NCBI GenBank assembly: GCA_024398955.1
Contig: JAKSIG010000006.1
Coordinates: 38,254 to 102,253 of the forward strand
Length of the DNA stretch: 64,000 nucleotides
Source: Fibrobacter sp.
GTDB lineage: Bacteria > Fibrobacterota > Fibrobacteria > Fibrobacterales > Fibrobacteraceae
Reading direction: 5' to 3'
In this document: positions 52,606 through 59,481 of the stretch, in pieces
How positions within the stretch are numbered: position 1 is the stretch's first letter
Layout of the letters: the number at the start of each line of letters is the position of its first letter
The notes under the pieces: generated by a model
What the model was told of the DNA's origin: nothing
Database searches by the model: none
Seen by the model: only the letters and a program-made list of their open reading frames with translations
Position numbers and translations under genes: made by a program

Positions 52606-53179
52606 CAACGCAATGGATACAGAACTTCTGGACCGTGCCATGAACTTTGCCATCAAGGCGCATCAGGGCACGGAACGTCGGGGAAAAGGCTTCCCTTACA
52701 TTATTCACCCTATGGAAGCCGTAGCTATTGTGGCGACCATGACCAACGACCAGGAACTGTTGGCTGCTGCCGCCCTTCACGATGTTGTCGAGGATACTGA
52801 AATTTCTTGTGAGGACATTCGAAAAGAATTCGGCGACCGTATTGCACAACTGGTGGCAAACGAAAGCGACCCGGAAATTTCAGGAATGAGCGAGTCCGAA
52901 TCCTGGAAAGTCCGCAAGCAGATTGCAATAGATCGTCTGACAAGGTCTAGCCTAGATACAAAAATAGTCGCCATGGGCGACAAACTTTCAAATATGCGTG
53001 CTATCTACAGGGACTACAAAACCCATGGGGACGAATTCTGGTCTATCTTCCATGTTTCAGATTCCACCCTGCATGAATGGCATTACCGTGAGCTTCTTGC
53101 CGCACTCAACGACCTGAAGGACTCCTTCGCCTACAGGGAATTCAAGCACCTGATTGAAGGCGTCTGGGGAAAATCCTAA
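52598..53179 (+). CDS. Small alarmone hydrolase (HD domain)
   Basis: Protein of 193 residues made only of the HD hydrolase domain of RelA/SpoT proteins, like Mesh1. Metal and catalytic motifs 'HPMEAVAIV', 'AALHDVVEDTEI' (HDxxED) and 'AMGDKLSNMRAI' are intact, so it probably degrades (p)ppGpp. There is no synthetase or regulatory domain. It overlaps trmO by 8 nt. Downstream lie remnants of STAS and RelA/SpoT genes and a diguanylate cyclase, which makes this a signalling cluster. Confidence 0.9.
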   Translation: MPNNAMDTELLDRAMNFAIKAHQGTERRGKGFPYIIHPMEAVAIVATMTNDQELLAAAALHDVVEDTEISCEDIRKEFGDRIAQLVANESDPEISGMSESESWKVRKQIAIDRLTRSSLDTKIVAMGDKLSNMRAIYRDYKTHGDEFWSIFHVSDSTLHEWHYRELLAALNDLKDSFAYREFKHLIEGVWGKS

Positions 53180-53194
53180 AAAAGCTAGAACGAA

Positions 53195-53350
53195 TTAGAC
53201 AATGGTCAGGATGTCGATGAAGCCAGTCAGTTCGAAGACTTCCTTCACGCTGTCGTTAACATTGATCAGGCGCATGGTGCCTACGGTGTCCAGAAGGCCT
53301 TCTGGTGCAAGAGTCAAGGCGTCGCCATCTTGAATTTTGTTAATAACCAT
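53195..53350 (-). CDS. Internally deleted STAS (anti-sigma-factor antagonist) protein
   Basis: Protein of 51 residues on the minus strand with AAAGGA 8 nt before its ATG. The first 22 residues (MVINKIQDGDALTLAPEG, then LLDT) match the first strand region of STAS anti-sigma-factor antagonists. From residue 24 (GTMRLINVND, VFELTGFIDIL) the sequence matches their last strand and helix. The middle of the domain, about 45-50 residues with the phosphorylated serine motif (normally like SSAGL), is missing, yet the frame is kept. It is probably non-functional in the classical switch, or a new minimal form. It lies convergently to the hydrolase gene, 15 nt away. Confidence 0.75.
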   Translation of the reverse strand: MVINKIQDGDALTLAPEGLLDTVGTMRLINVNDSVKEVFELTGFIDILTIV

Positions 53351-53441
53351 CGTTAAATCCTTTTATTCGGTAACACAACAAACTCAAAGATAATCAATTC
53401 TTTTTTATTTTCTGATAGAAATTATACGTAATGAGGCGAAT

Positions 53442-53882
53442 ATGGACTCTCACTGCCAAATGATTATGAATGAATTCATCAAAAACAAGAAGTTTTTCGA
53501 TGATGCCAGGGATTTTATCCAGCAGACGTTGTGCCGCTTGATGAAGGAAAGTGGAATTTATGTGGTGGCTGTGGAATCCCGAGTGAAAGATCCTGTAAGT
53601 CTGGAAGGAAAACTGGAACGTAAGGGCCTCAAGTACCATAGCCTGTCCGATATTACCGACATTATCGGCGCTCGAATCATTACTTTCTATTCTCCCGAAG
53701 TGGACAAGGTGAATCTTGAATCCTACCTGCCGGCATTGCTTAAGATGGGGATTGGCTCTTTAGGTGAACTCAACAAGATTGTGAAGGACTTCTTCTGTCA
53801 GCAAGGTCAGAAAACGGACCGTGCAGAACATTCTGCAAAGATGATTATGAAGTACGCGGAGAAACTGCAGCTGAGTAACTAA
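53442..53882 (+). CDS. Truncated RelA/SpoT synthetase-like protein
   Basis: Protein of 146 residues. It begins like a (p)ppGpp synthetase domain ('VAVESRVKDPVSLEGKLERKG', then 'LSDITDIIGARIITFYSPEVDKV', residues 42-90). It then jumps to what looks like the segment following the catalytic domain ('NLESYLPALLKMGIGSLGELN'). The catalytic glutamate strand and the 'GYRSLH' type nucleotide-binding segment are absent. It therefore cannot be a normal synthetase. GAGG precedes the ATG. The diguanylate cyclase gene starts 55 nt after its stop. It may be an internal deletion product like the neighbouring STAS gene, or a regulatory fragment. Confidence 0.75.
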   Translation: MDSHCQMIMNEFIKNKKFFDDARDFIQQTLCRLMKESGIYVVAVESRVKDPVSLEGKLERKGLKYHSLSDITDIIGARIITFYSPEVDKVNLESYLPALLKMGIGSLGELNKIVKDFFCQQGQKTDRAEHSAKMIMKYAEKLQLSN

Positions 53883-53937
53883 GAATTTTTTTGAATATCT
53901 GCAAATGCGGGAACATCCCTAGAAAGGTCTAGCGATT

Positions 53938-55455
53938 ATGTTAAAAAATATCATCAATTTTTTTCTGAATGCTCGTATTGATTCAGACGAAGTAAAACAG
54001 GTGCAGGGTACGCTTGACAAGCGAAACCATGTTGCCCTACAGGCGTTTTCGATTCTTGCCATGGTGGGATTTATTACAGCCTCTCTTACGGGACTGTTTT
54101 CTGATATCAATGGAATCTCGCAAAAGGTAATTGGCTATTTTACTGGGTTCGTTCTTTCCTGTGTTATTTTTCTTTTGAATCGATTTGCCGTTCCTAAATA
54201 CCCGCAGATTCTGCCGACATTGCTGTTTGCGTTTGAAGCATCGCTTTATGCTACTGGCATGTACCTTACGTTCGTGTGTACGCCCAATCAGCTGACAATT
54301 ACGCTTTTTGCAATCTTTCTTGCGGTACCTCAGTTTTTTGCAGAACGTCCGGGTCGTGCTAATCTGCTGACTCTGGTGACGGTTGTTGTCTTTATAGCTG
54401 TTTACTTACTGACAGACTTGAAACCTGTTGAAATTCGTAAGCAGGAATTTGTGGATCTAGGTATTTTTGCTGCTCTTGGAATAGTCCTAGGATCCTATGT
54501 GAAGAAGGCTTTGCTCGAAAGGTATATTTTTGAACATAGGGTGCAGCAAGCGAATAGCATGGATCGCAAAATGCAGCTTCAGCAATGGAAGTCTTTGGCG
54601 GACATTTACGTTTCTATGGTGCAGGCGGATTTGAATACGGATAAGTATTTCTTGGTACGAATAAACAAGTATATCAAGGATGTCTTGCCCGATGAACGTC
54701 TAGGATTTAGAAAGAATTTGACAGACGTCATGACCGCAACAACGGCTCCCGAATTTCTGGAGGGGGTTCTTGAATTTGTAGACTTGTCTACGCTTTGCAC
54801 GCGTCTAAAAAACAAGAGAACTATTACTCACGAATTTTTGGGTGTAAACTTTGGGTGGTGTCGTGCTCGCTTTATTGCTGTTAGGGATTCTGAGGAAGAA
54901 GAACTGCATCGCGTTATTTTTGTGGTGGAAAACATTAACGAACAGAAGAGCCGCGAAGCCCGCCTGACCACTATGGCCGAAACAGATGCCATGACAGGTC
55001 TTTATAACCGCCAGGCGGGAACAGCAAAGATTAAGGAACTTCTGTATGACAATCGTGACGGTATGCTCTGCCTCTTTGATATTGACAAGTTCAAGAGTGT
55101 AAACGATACCTTTGGTCACCAGACTGGCGATGAAGTGATTGTTGCGACTGCCAATGCCCTGCGCAAGGCTTTCCGTGATAATGATGTCCTTATGCGCCTG
55201 GGTGGCGATGAATTTGTAGTCTTTGCTTTGGATGTAAAAACGGAAGAAGTGGGCGCAAAAGTGATTCAGCGATTCTTCTCTAACTTAGATGAAACTCGAA
55301 TTTCAGGACATGAAGATTATCGGATTTCCGCCAGTCTAGGTGCTACTTTTGCCCGCAAGAATGTGATGTTCGAAACTCTGTATAAAGAGGCGGATGACTG
55401 CACGTACGAGAGTAAGAAAATTACGGGTAAGTCCTTTACGTTCCACCGAGGATAG
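53938..55455 (+). CDS. Membrane diguanylate cyclase (GGDEF)
   Basis: Protein of 505 residues. About six membrane helices (residues 35-200) are followed by a linker domain and a C-terminal GGDEF domain. The active-site motif GGDEF is at 422-426, with the product-inhibition site RDND (413-416) exactly five residues before it, so it should make c-di-GMP and be feedback-inhibited. 'DAMTGLYNR' and 'FDIDKFKSVNDTFGH' mark the domain start. AAAGG lies upstream of the ATG. No EAL domain is present. Confidence 0.92.
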   Translation: MLKNIINFFLNARIDSDEVKQVQGTLDKRNHVALQAFSILAMVGFITASLTGLFSDINGISQKVIGYFTGFVLSCVIFLLNRFAVPKYPQILPTLLFAFEASLYATGMYLTFVCTPNQLTITLFAIFLAVPQFFAERPGRANLLTLVTVVVFIAVYLLTDLKPVEIRKQEFVDLGIFAALGIVLGSYVKKALLERYIFEHRVQQANSMDRKMQLQQWKSLADIYVSMVQADLNTDKYFLVRINKYIKDVLPDERLGFRKNLTDVMTATTAPEFLEGVLEFVDLSTLCTRLKNKRTITHEFLGVNFGWCRARFIAVRDSEEEELHRVIFVVENINEQKSREARLTTMAETDAMTGLYNRQAGTAKIKELLYDNRDGMLCLFDIDKFKSVNDTFGHQTGDEVIVATANALRKAFRDNDVLMRLGGDEFVVFALDVKTEEVGAKVIQRFFSNLDETRISGHEDYRISASLGATFARKNVMFETLYKEADDCTYESKKITGKSFTFHRG

Positions 55456-55470
55456 CCTGCGGACAGACGT

Positions 55471-56604
55471 CTATTCTAAGGTTTCGCCTAAAACCAGAAG
55501 CCTGTAGATGGCTTCTTCGCTGCCCACGATATGCTTGTCGGGGCAGTCTCTGCCGAAAAACTTGTGCCAGTCTCTGTCTGTGGGGACGATTGCGTCGTCA
55601 AAGGGCCAGGGGCGAATAAAGTTTGGCGGAAGCAGGCTGTAGAGCTTGCTGCTGTCGATGTCCAGGTCACCTACTCGCGGGGGAAGGGGGCCTGCTTCAA
55701 TGCGGGGGCATCCGTGGAGCAGTTCTGGAGGGTAGCCGCCGATGGCGTTTACCAGCTGGCCTGCGTTATAGAGGGTTACGCGTCGTGGGCCTCCGCAATT
55801 GTAAATGCCTGCTGGAAATTCGTGCTCCAGAATGTACTGGACCACACGGCACATGTCGCCTCCGTAAATAGGTCTGCGGTATTCATCGGTATAAAGTGTG
55901 GCGGGGCGGCCCGGTCTAAAACGGTAGCTGATCCAGTCGATGGCGCCGGCGCATCCACCGGGTGCGTAGTCCATAGGGAGCGGCACTCGCAACATGACTG
56001 CGTCTGGCTTGATCCGCTGAATTTCCATTTCCGCTTCCAGCTGGTGCTTGCCGTAATTATGGATTGGGTCCTTGGGCGTGTCGTCCTTGTAGGGGCGAAG
56101 GTGGGCGGTTTCTTCGCTGCCGCTCCACACCATGTCCGTTGAAATTCGCACGAAGACGCAGTTGAATTCTGCTGCCAATTGGGCGGCGTCTACTCCCTGG
56201 GAACAGTTCAGCAGGTAGCTTCGGGGTGTATCGCATTCGCAGGCTTTCAGCGCGCAGTTTCCGCTGGCGTCAATCACCGTCTTGAACTTGTGCTTCTCGA
56301 AAAGTGCGGTAAGGCCTGCGGTGTCTTCCGCGTCGATGGCGACAACGTCCTGCCCGTAAACGCAGGGGTGTTTAATGGGGCGTATGCCGATGAGGGGCGC
56401 GGGAACATCGGGATGTCGCTTCGCTGGATGAATAGTTCCGCTGGTGCCATCGCTTTCGTCGGTTCCGCCAAACAGCCTGTTGAAATGCCTGAAGAGGGCG
56501 TAACCTGGAACGCCGTTCAAACCCAAGACGAGGATTGGAGCTTGAATAGGGCGGCGGGGCTGTTCCTGCCAAGAATTATTTTGCGGTTCGATGAATTCGG
56601 ACAT
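55471..56604 (-). CDS. RmlD/SDR-type sugar-nucleotide reductase family protein
   Basis: Protein of 377 residues with an NAD(P)-binding Rossmann motif ('LVLGLNGVPGYALF'), 'VRISTDMVWSGSEE' and the catalytic YxxxK in 'NYGKHQLEAE', as in dTDP-4-dehydrorhamnose reductases (RmlD) and related extended SDR enzymes. The substrate is not clear because rmlA/B/C genes are absent. It is the last gene of a four-gene minus-strand unit (MFS, MBL-fold, Nudix, this gene; gaps 13-24 nt) and ends 15 nt from the convergent diguanylate cyclase gene. Confidence 0.82.
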   Translation of the reverse strand: MSEFIEPQNNSWQEQPRRPIQAPILVLGLNGVPGYALFRHFNRLFGGTDESDGTSGTIHPAKRHPDVPAPLIGIRPIKHPCVYGQDVVAIDAEDTAGLTALFEKHKFKTVIDASGNCALKACECDTPRSYLLNCSQGVDAAQLAAEFNCVFVRISTDMVWSGSEETAHLRPYKDDTPKDPIHNYGKHQLEAEMEIQRIKPDAVMLRVPLPMDYAPGGCAGAIDWISYRFRPGRPATLYTDEYRRPIYGGDMCRVVQYILEHEFPAGIYNCGGPRRVTLYNAGQLVNAIGGYPPELLHGCPRIEAGPLPPRVGDLDIDSSKLYSLLPPNFIRPWPFDDAIVPTDRDWHKFFGRDCPDKHIVGSEEAIYRLLVLGETLE

Positions 56605-56627
56605 TGCTTACGAACTCGTGAAATCGC

Positions 56628-57227
56628 TTACTTTTGCGAAAGTTTCCACTTGAAGTAACCCGCCATTTGCAGCGGATGACTGAAGGTACCATCGAGCATC
56701 TTTGCCTGCAGTTCTTCGTCGGTCATTTCGGTAGATTCAATTTCTTCGGTTTCGTCGAAACTAGTCTCGCCGGCGTGGACTACGCCGTCGATGAACACCA
56801 CATGGAACTTACCGCGGTGGCGATCCGGATTGACAGGGTAGGCTCCAAGATAGGCCGGTGCTAAATCCTTCGACTCCATGCCTGCGGCATTTCGCTCAGG
56901 ATGACACTCGGTAGATAATCTCTCGTCTAATTTATATCCGCATTCTTCCTGCAGTTCTCTCACTGCAGCCTGTTCCGGAGTCTCGTCCTTGTCAATGATT
57001 CCTGCGGGAAATTCCAGAGCGATTTTCCCAGTGCCATGGCGGTATTGTTCCGTCATAACCCACTTGCCTTCTGCGGTGCGGGCAAGAATCAGAACCCAGT
57101 CCGGCTGCCACAAGGTGTAAAAATCATCAATGACTTTTCCGTTGGGCAGTTCGCACTTTTCCTTGGCAACCTTAAGCCAGGGAGCGTTTACCAGATATTC
57201 GGTATCCAGAAGTTTCCAGGGTTTCAT
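56628..57227 (-). CDS. Nudix hydrolase (ADP-ribose pyrophosphatase type)
   Basis: Protein of 199 residues with a complete Nudix box, 'GIIDKDETPEQAAVRELQEECG', seen as GxxxxxE and REL-EECG. It is preceded by 'VLILARTAEGKWVMTEQYRHG', the pattern of ADP-ribose or ADP-sugar pyrophosphatases (NudF-like). It should hydrolyse nucleoside diphosphates linked to another group. It sits between an MBL-fold gene and a sugar-nucleotide enzyme gene on the same strand. Confidence 0.9.
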   Translation of the reverse strand: MKPWKLLDTEYLVNAPWLKVAKEKCELPNGKVIDDFYTLWQPDWVLILARTAEGKWVMTEQYRHGTGKIALEFPAGIIDKDETPEQAAVRELQEECGYKLDERLSTECHPERNAAGMESKDLAPAYLGAYPVNPDRHRGKFHVVFIDGVVHAGETSFDETEEIESTEMTDEELQAKMLDGTFSHPLQMAGYFKWKLSQK

Positions 57228-57251
57228 CTGCAGGTTTCCAAGTTTAACTGT

Positions 57252-58181
57252 TTACTTCACGAATCCCGGAGGAGGCAGGTGCATGCCGGCCATGGTCAGG
57301 TTGTGTTCCTTGGCGTAGGCGAGAATCTTCTTGCGGGATTCGATGGACTTTGCCTTGTCCATATCGTAGTTGGAGTTGATTTCCGGATGATCAATCTGGA
57401 GGGCGTATCCGTGCATCAAGTCGCCAATTACCAACATTTCGCCCTTCTGGAAAACGGTGTGTCCCGGAGTGTGGCCCACGGCGTCCAGGGCGATCACATT
57501 ATGCGGCAAGGTATCGCCAAAGGCGAAGAGTTTCAACTTGTCGTTGTAGACTCCAAGGATTGCCTTTTGCAAGTCGTTCTTTTCCATATTCATCCAGGCG
57601 TCCTTTTCCACTTGACCGACATACACATCGGCGTTCTTGAAAACTTTTTCAAAGCCTGCGTCGGTCTTGCTAACGAGACCGTTAATGTGGTCCACATGCA
57701 GGTGGGTCAGGTAAACCTTCTTTACGTCGTCGGGGTTAACGCCCAGTTCGTTCAGGTGGGCGAGCATCTGTCCACCGAAGGCGCCAAGGCCTGCATCAAA
57801 GAGAACGTATTCGCCATCGGCGTTCAGCAGGTAGGTGCTGACAGAAGCGGGAATGCCGTTGGGCAAGTTCAAGGAATTGTAGAGGGAATCGCTGGCGTCG
57901 CTGAACAAGTCGCGAGGGTTTAGCTTTTCGCCCATGTTGTCCTGGATCCAGGTTATGGATGATCCGTCTGACAGGGTAATGGTCTTGGTGGCATCGGTCT
58001 GTTTTTCTGCGGCAGGTGCTGCAGCATTTTCTGCAACAGCGGATTCAGAAACGGCCTGGGAACCGCTATCCTTTACGGAGTCCTTGGTTGCGTTCTGTTT
58101 TTCGCAACTGCAGAAAATTCCTGCAGAAAGAAGTCCTGTAATGCAAAGTGCCATGGGCACTTTAAAAAAATTGATTTTCAT
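57252..58181 (-). CDS. MBL-fold metallo-hydrolase lipoprotein
   Basis: Protein of 309 residues with a signal peptide and lipobox-like FCSC, then the metallo-beta-lactamase fold. Zinc motif HLHVDH (160-165), later 'GHTPGHTVF' and 'VIGDLMHGYAL', are intact. The overall pattern resembles AHL-lactonase-type hydrolases of the AttM/AiiA kind, but the substrate is not known. As a lipoprotein it should act outside the cytoplasm. It is 13 nt downstream of the MFS gene. Confidence 0.9.
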   Translation of the reverse strand: MKINFFKVPMALCITGLLSAGIFCSCEKQNATKDSVKDSGSQAVSESAVAENAAAPAAEKQTDATKTITLSDGSSITWIQDNMGEKLNPRDLFSDASDSLYNSLNLPNGIPASVSTYLLNADGEYVLFDAGLGAFGGQMLAHLNELGVNPDDVKKVYLTHLHVDHINGLVSKTDAGFEKVFKNADVYVGQVEKDAWMNMEKNDLQKAILGVYNDKLKLFAFGDTLPHNVIALDAVGHTPGHTVFQKGEMLVIGDLMHGYALQIDHPEINSNYDMDKAKSIESRKKILAYAKEHNLTMAGMHLPPPGFVK

Positions 58182-58194
58182 AGCTGGCCTTTTG

Positions 58195-59415
58195 TTAAAT
58201 CCCTTCCAATTTGTTTTTCAAGTAATGTCTGCTAGTATAGCTTAAATACATAATGTCGGCCATGACCAGAGCGGCGGCACAAGCCAAAAAGACATGCTGG
58301 TGCATGCCGAAATGCTGAGCCATGGATCCGCCTACTAAAATTCCTGCGCCAATGCCAATGTCCCACCCGCTCAGGTAAGTGCTGTTGGCGGTACCTCGCT
58401 GGTCGTGCCTTGCAAGGTTTACGCACATGGTCTGGTAACCCGGGAAAATCAAACCCAGGCTTGTGCCGATCATAAAGGCTGATGCAAAGAATGGAACCGC
58501 GGGGCCGCCGGGCAGTATTGTTCCCAGTTCGCCGCAGTAGGTCAAAATCAAATAGGCAACGCAATTTAAAGTCATGCCAATACCTACCAGGCGAGTAAGC
58601 CAGCCACGGTCGATCAGGCGTCCTGTAGAAACTCGGTTCATGATGAGCCCTGCGGCAATCAATGCGTAAAACCAGCCGCTGCCGCCGATGCCCAGTTCCT
58701 TTGCGTATAGGGCAATGTAGTTGGTTACAGGACCATAGGCAAAACCGACGAAAATGAAATTCAGAAATTGCGGAATGGCGCGAGTCAAGAAAAAACGATC
58801 CAAGGAAAGTGGCGGATGCGCAATTTTCGGGCGGGGCTTTACGGGCAACGTCTTTACCAGGATAAGTCCAATGACGCATAGCGCGATGGAAATGGCGAAT
58901 ACGATGTTGCTTCCTAGGCCTTCGTAAAGGAACATGCCGGTCATGGGGCCTGTTGCAAAAGCCAGGTTCACGCTGATGCCAAAATAGCCAATGCCTTCGC
59001 CGCGACGACTGCTGGGAAGGGCGTCGATGGCTACCGTATTGCTTGCTGTTGTAGAAATCCCGAAGAATACGCCGTGCATAAAACGGACGACCGCAAGCAA
59101 GGGCAAAAGCCCCAGTGCCCAGTAACCCACAAAGCAGAGGGTAAATGCAAAAAACGTCCAGAAGTAAAGAGGCTTTCGACTGAGGGTATCTACCAGGAAT
59201 CCGGCAAAGGGCCTGCAGCAAAGGGCACCGATAGTGTACAGCGAGATGATAACGCCCGCGGTGGCGTTGTCTGTCTGGAACTTTTCAAAGATGTACAGCG
59301 GCAAAACCGGTAACAGCTGGTAAAAACTGAAAAACAGCAAAAAGTTTGCTGCGGCGCAGGTCACAAAGGGACGGGTCCACAATGCGGGCTTATTTTGGTC
59401 GGAATTCGTATCCAT
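58195..59415 (-). CDS. MFS transporter
   Basis: Protein of 406 residues with 12 membrane helices and the typical loop motif between helices 2 and 3 ('GFLVDTLSRKPLYF'). It belongs to the major facilitator family, drug-efflux-like; substrate unknown. The C-terminal half repeats the layout ('GRLIDRGWLTRLVG'). First gene of the four-gene minus-strand operon. The start codon is preceded by TATTTTTA and only four further bases, with no ribosome-binding site. Divergent from the TIGR02171-like gene. Confidence 0.92.
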   Translation of the reverse strand: MDTNSDQNKPALWTRPFVTCAAANFLLFFSFYQLLPVLPLYIFEKFQTDNATAGVIISLYTIGALCCRPFAGFLVDTLSRKPLYFWTFFAFTLCFVGYWALGLLPLLAVVRFMHGVFFGISTTASNTVAIDALPSSRRGEGIGYFGISVNLAFATGPMTGMFLYEGLGSNIVFAISIALCVIGLILVKTLPVKPRPKIAHPPLSLDRFFLTRAIPQFLNFIFVGFAYGPVTNYIALYAKELGIGGSGWFYALIAAGLIMNRVSTGRLIDRGWLTRLVGIGMTLNCVAYLILTYCGELGTILPGGPAVPFFASAFMIGTSLGLIFPGYQTMCVNLARHDQRGTANSTYLSGWDIGIGAGILVGGSMAQHFGMHQHVFLACAAALVMADIMYLSYTSRHYLKNKLEGI

Positions 59416-59419
59416 GATG

Positions 59420-59427
59420 TAAAAATA
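59420..59427 (-). promoter_or_regulatory. TAnnTTTA box 4 nt before MFS start
   Basis: On the minus strand TATTTTTA, then CATC, then ATG. No ribosome-binding site; leaderless candidate. Confidence 0.35.
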
Positions 59428-59454
59428 GCTAATCGCAAAACCTTTAATACTCGT

Positions 59455-59462
59455 TATATTTA
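59455..59462 (+). promoter_or_regulatory. TAnnTTTA box before TIGR02171-like gene
   Basis: TATATTTA lies 19 nt before the ATG, with CGGAGA as ribosome-binding site between. It forms a compact divergent promoter region with the MFS box. Confidence 0.35.
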
Positions 59463-59481
59463 CAATAGAGAATCGGAGAAT

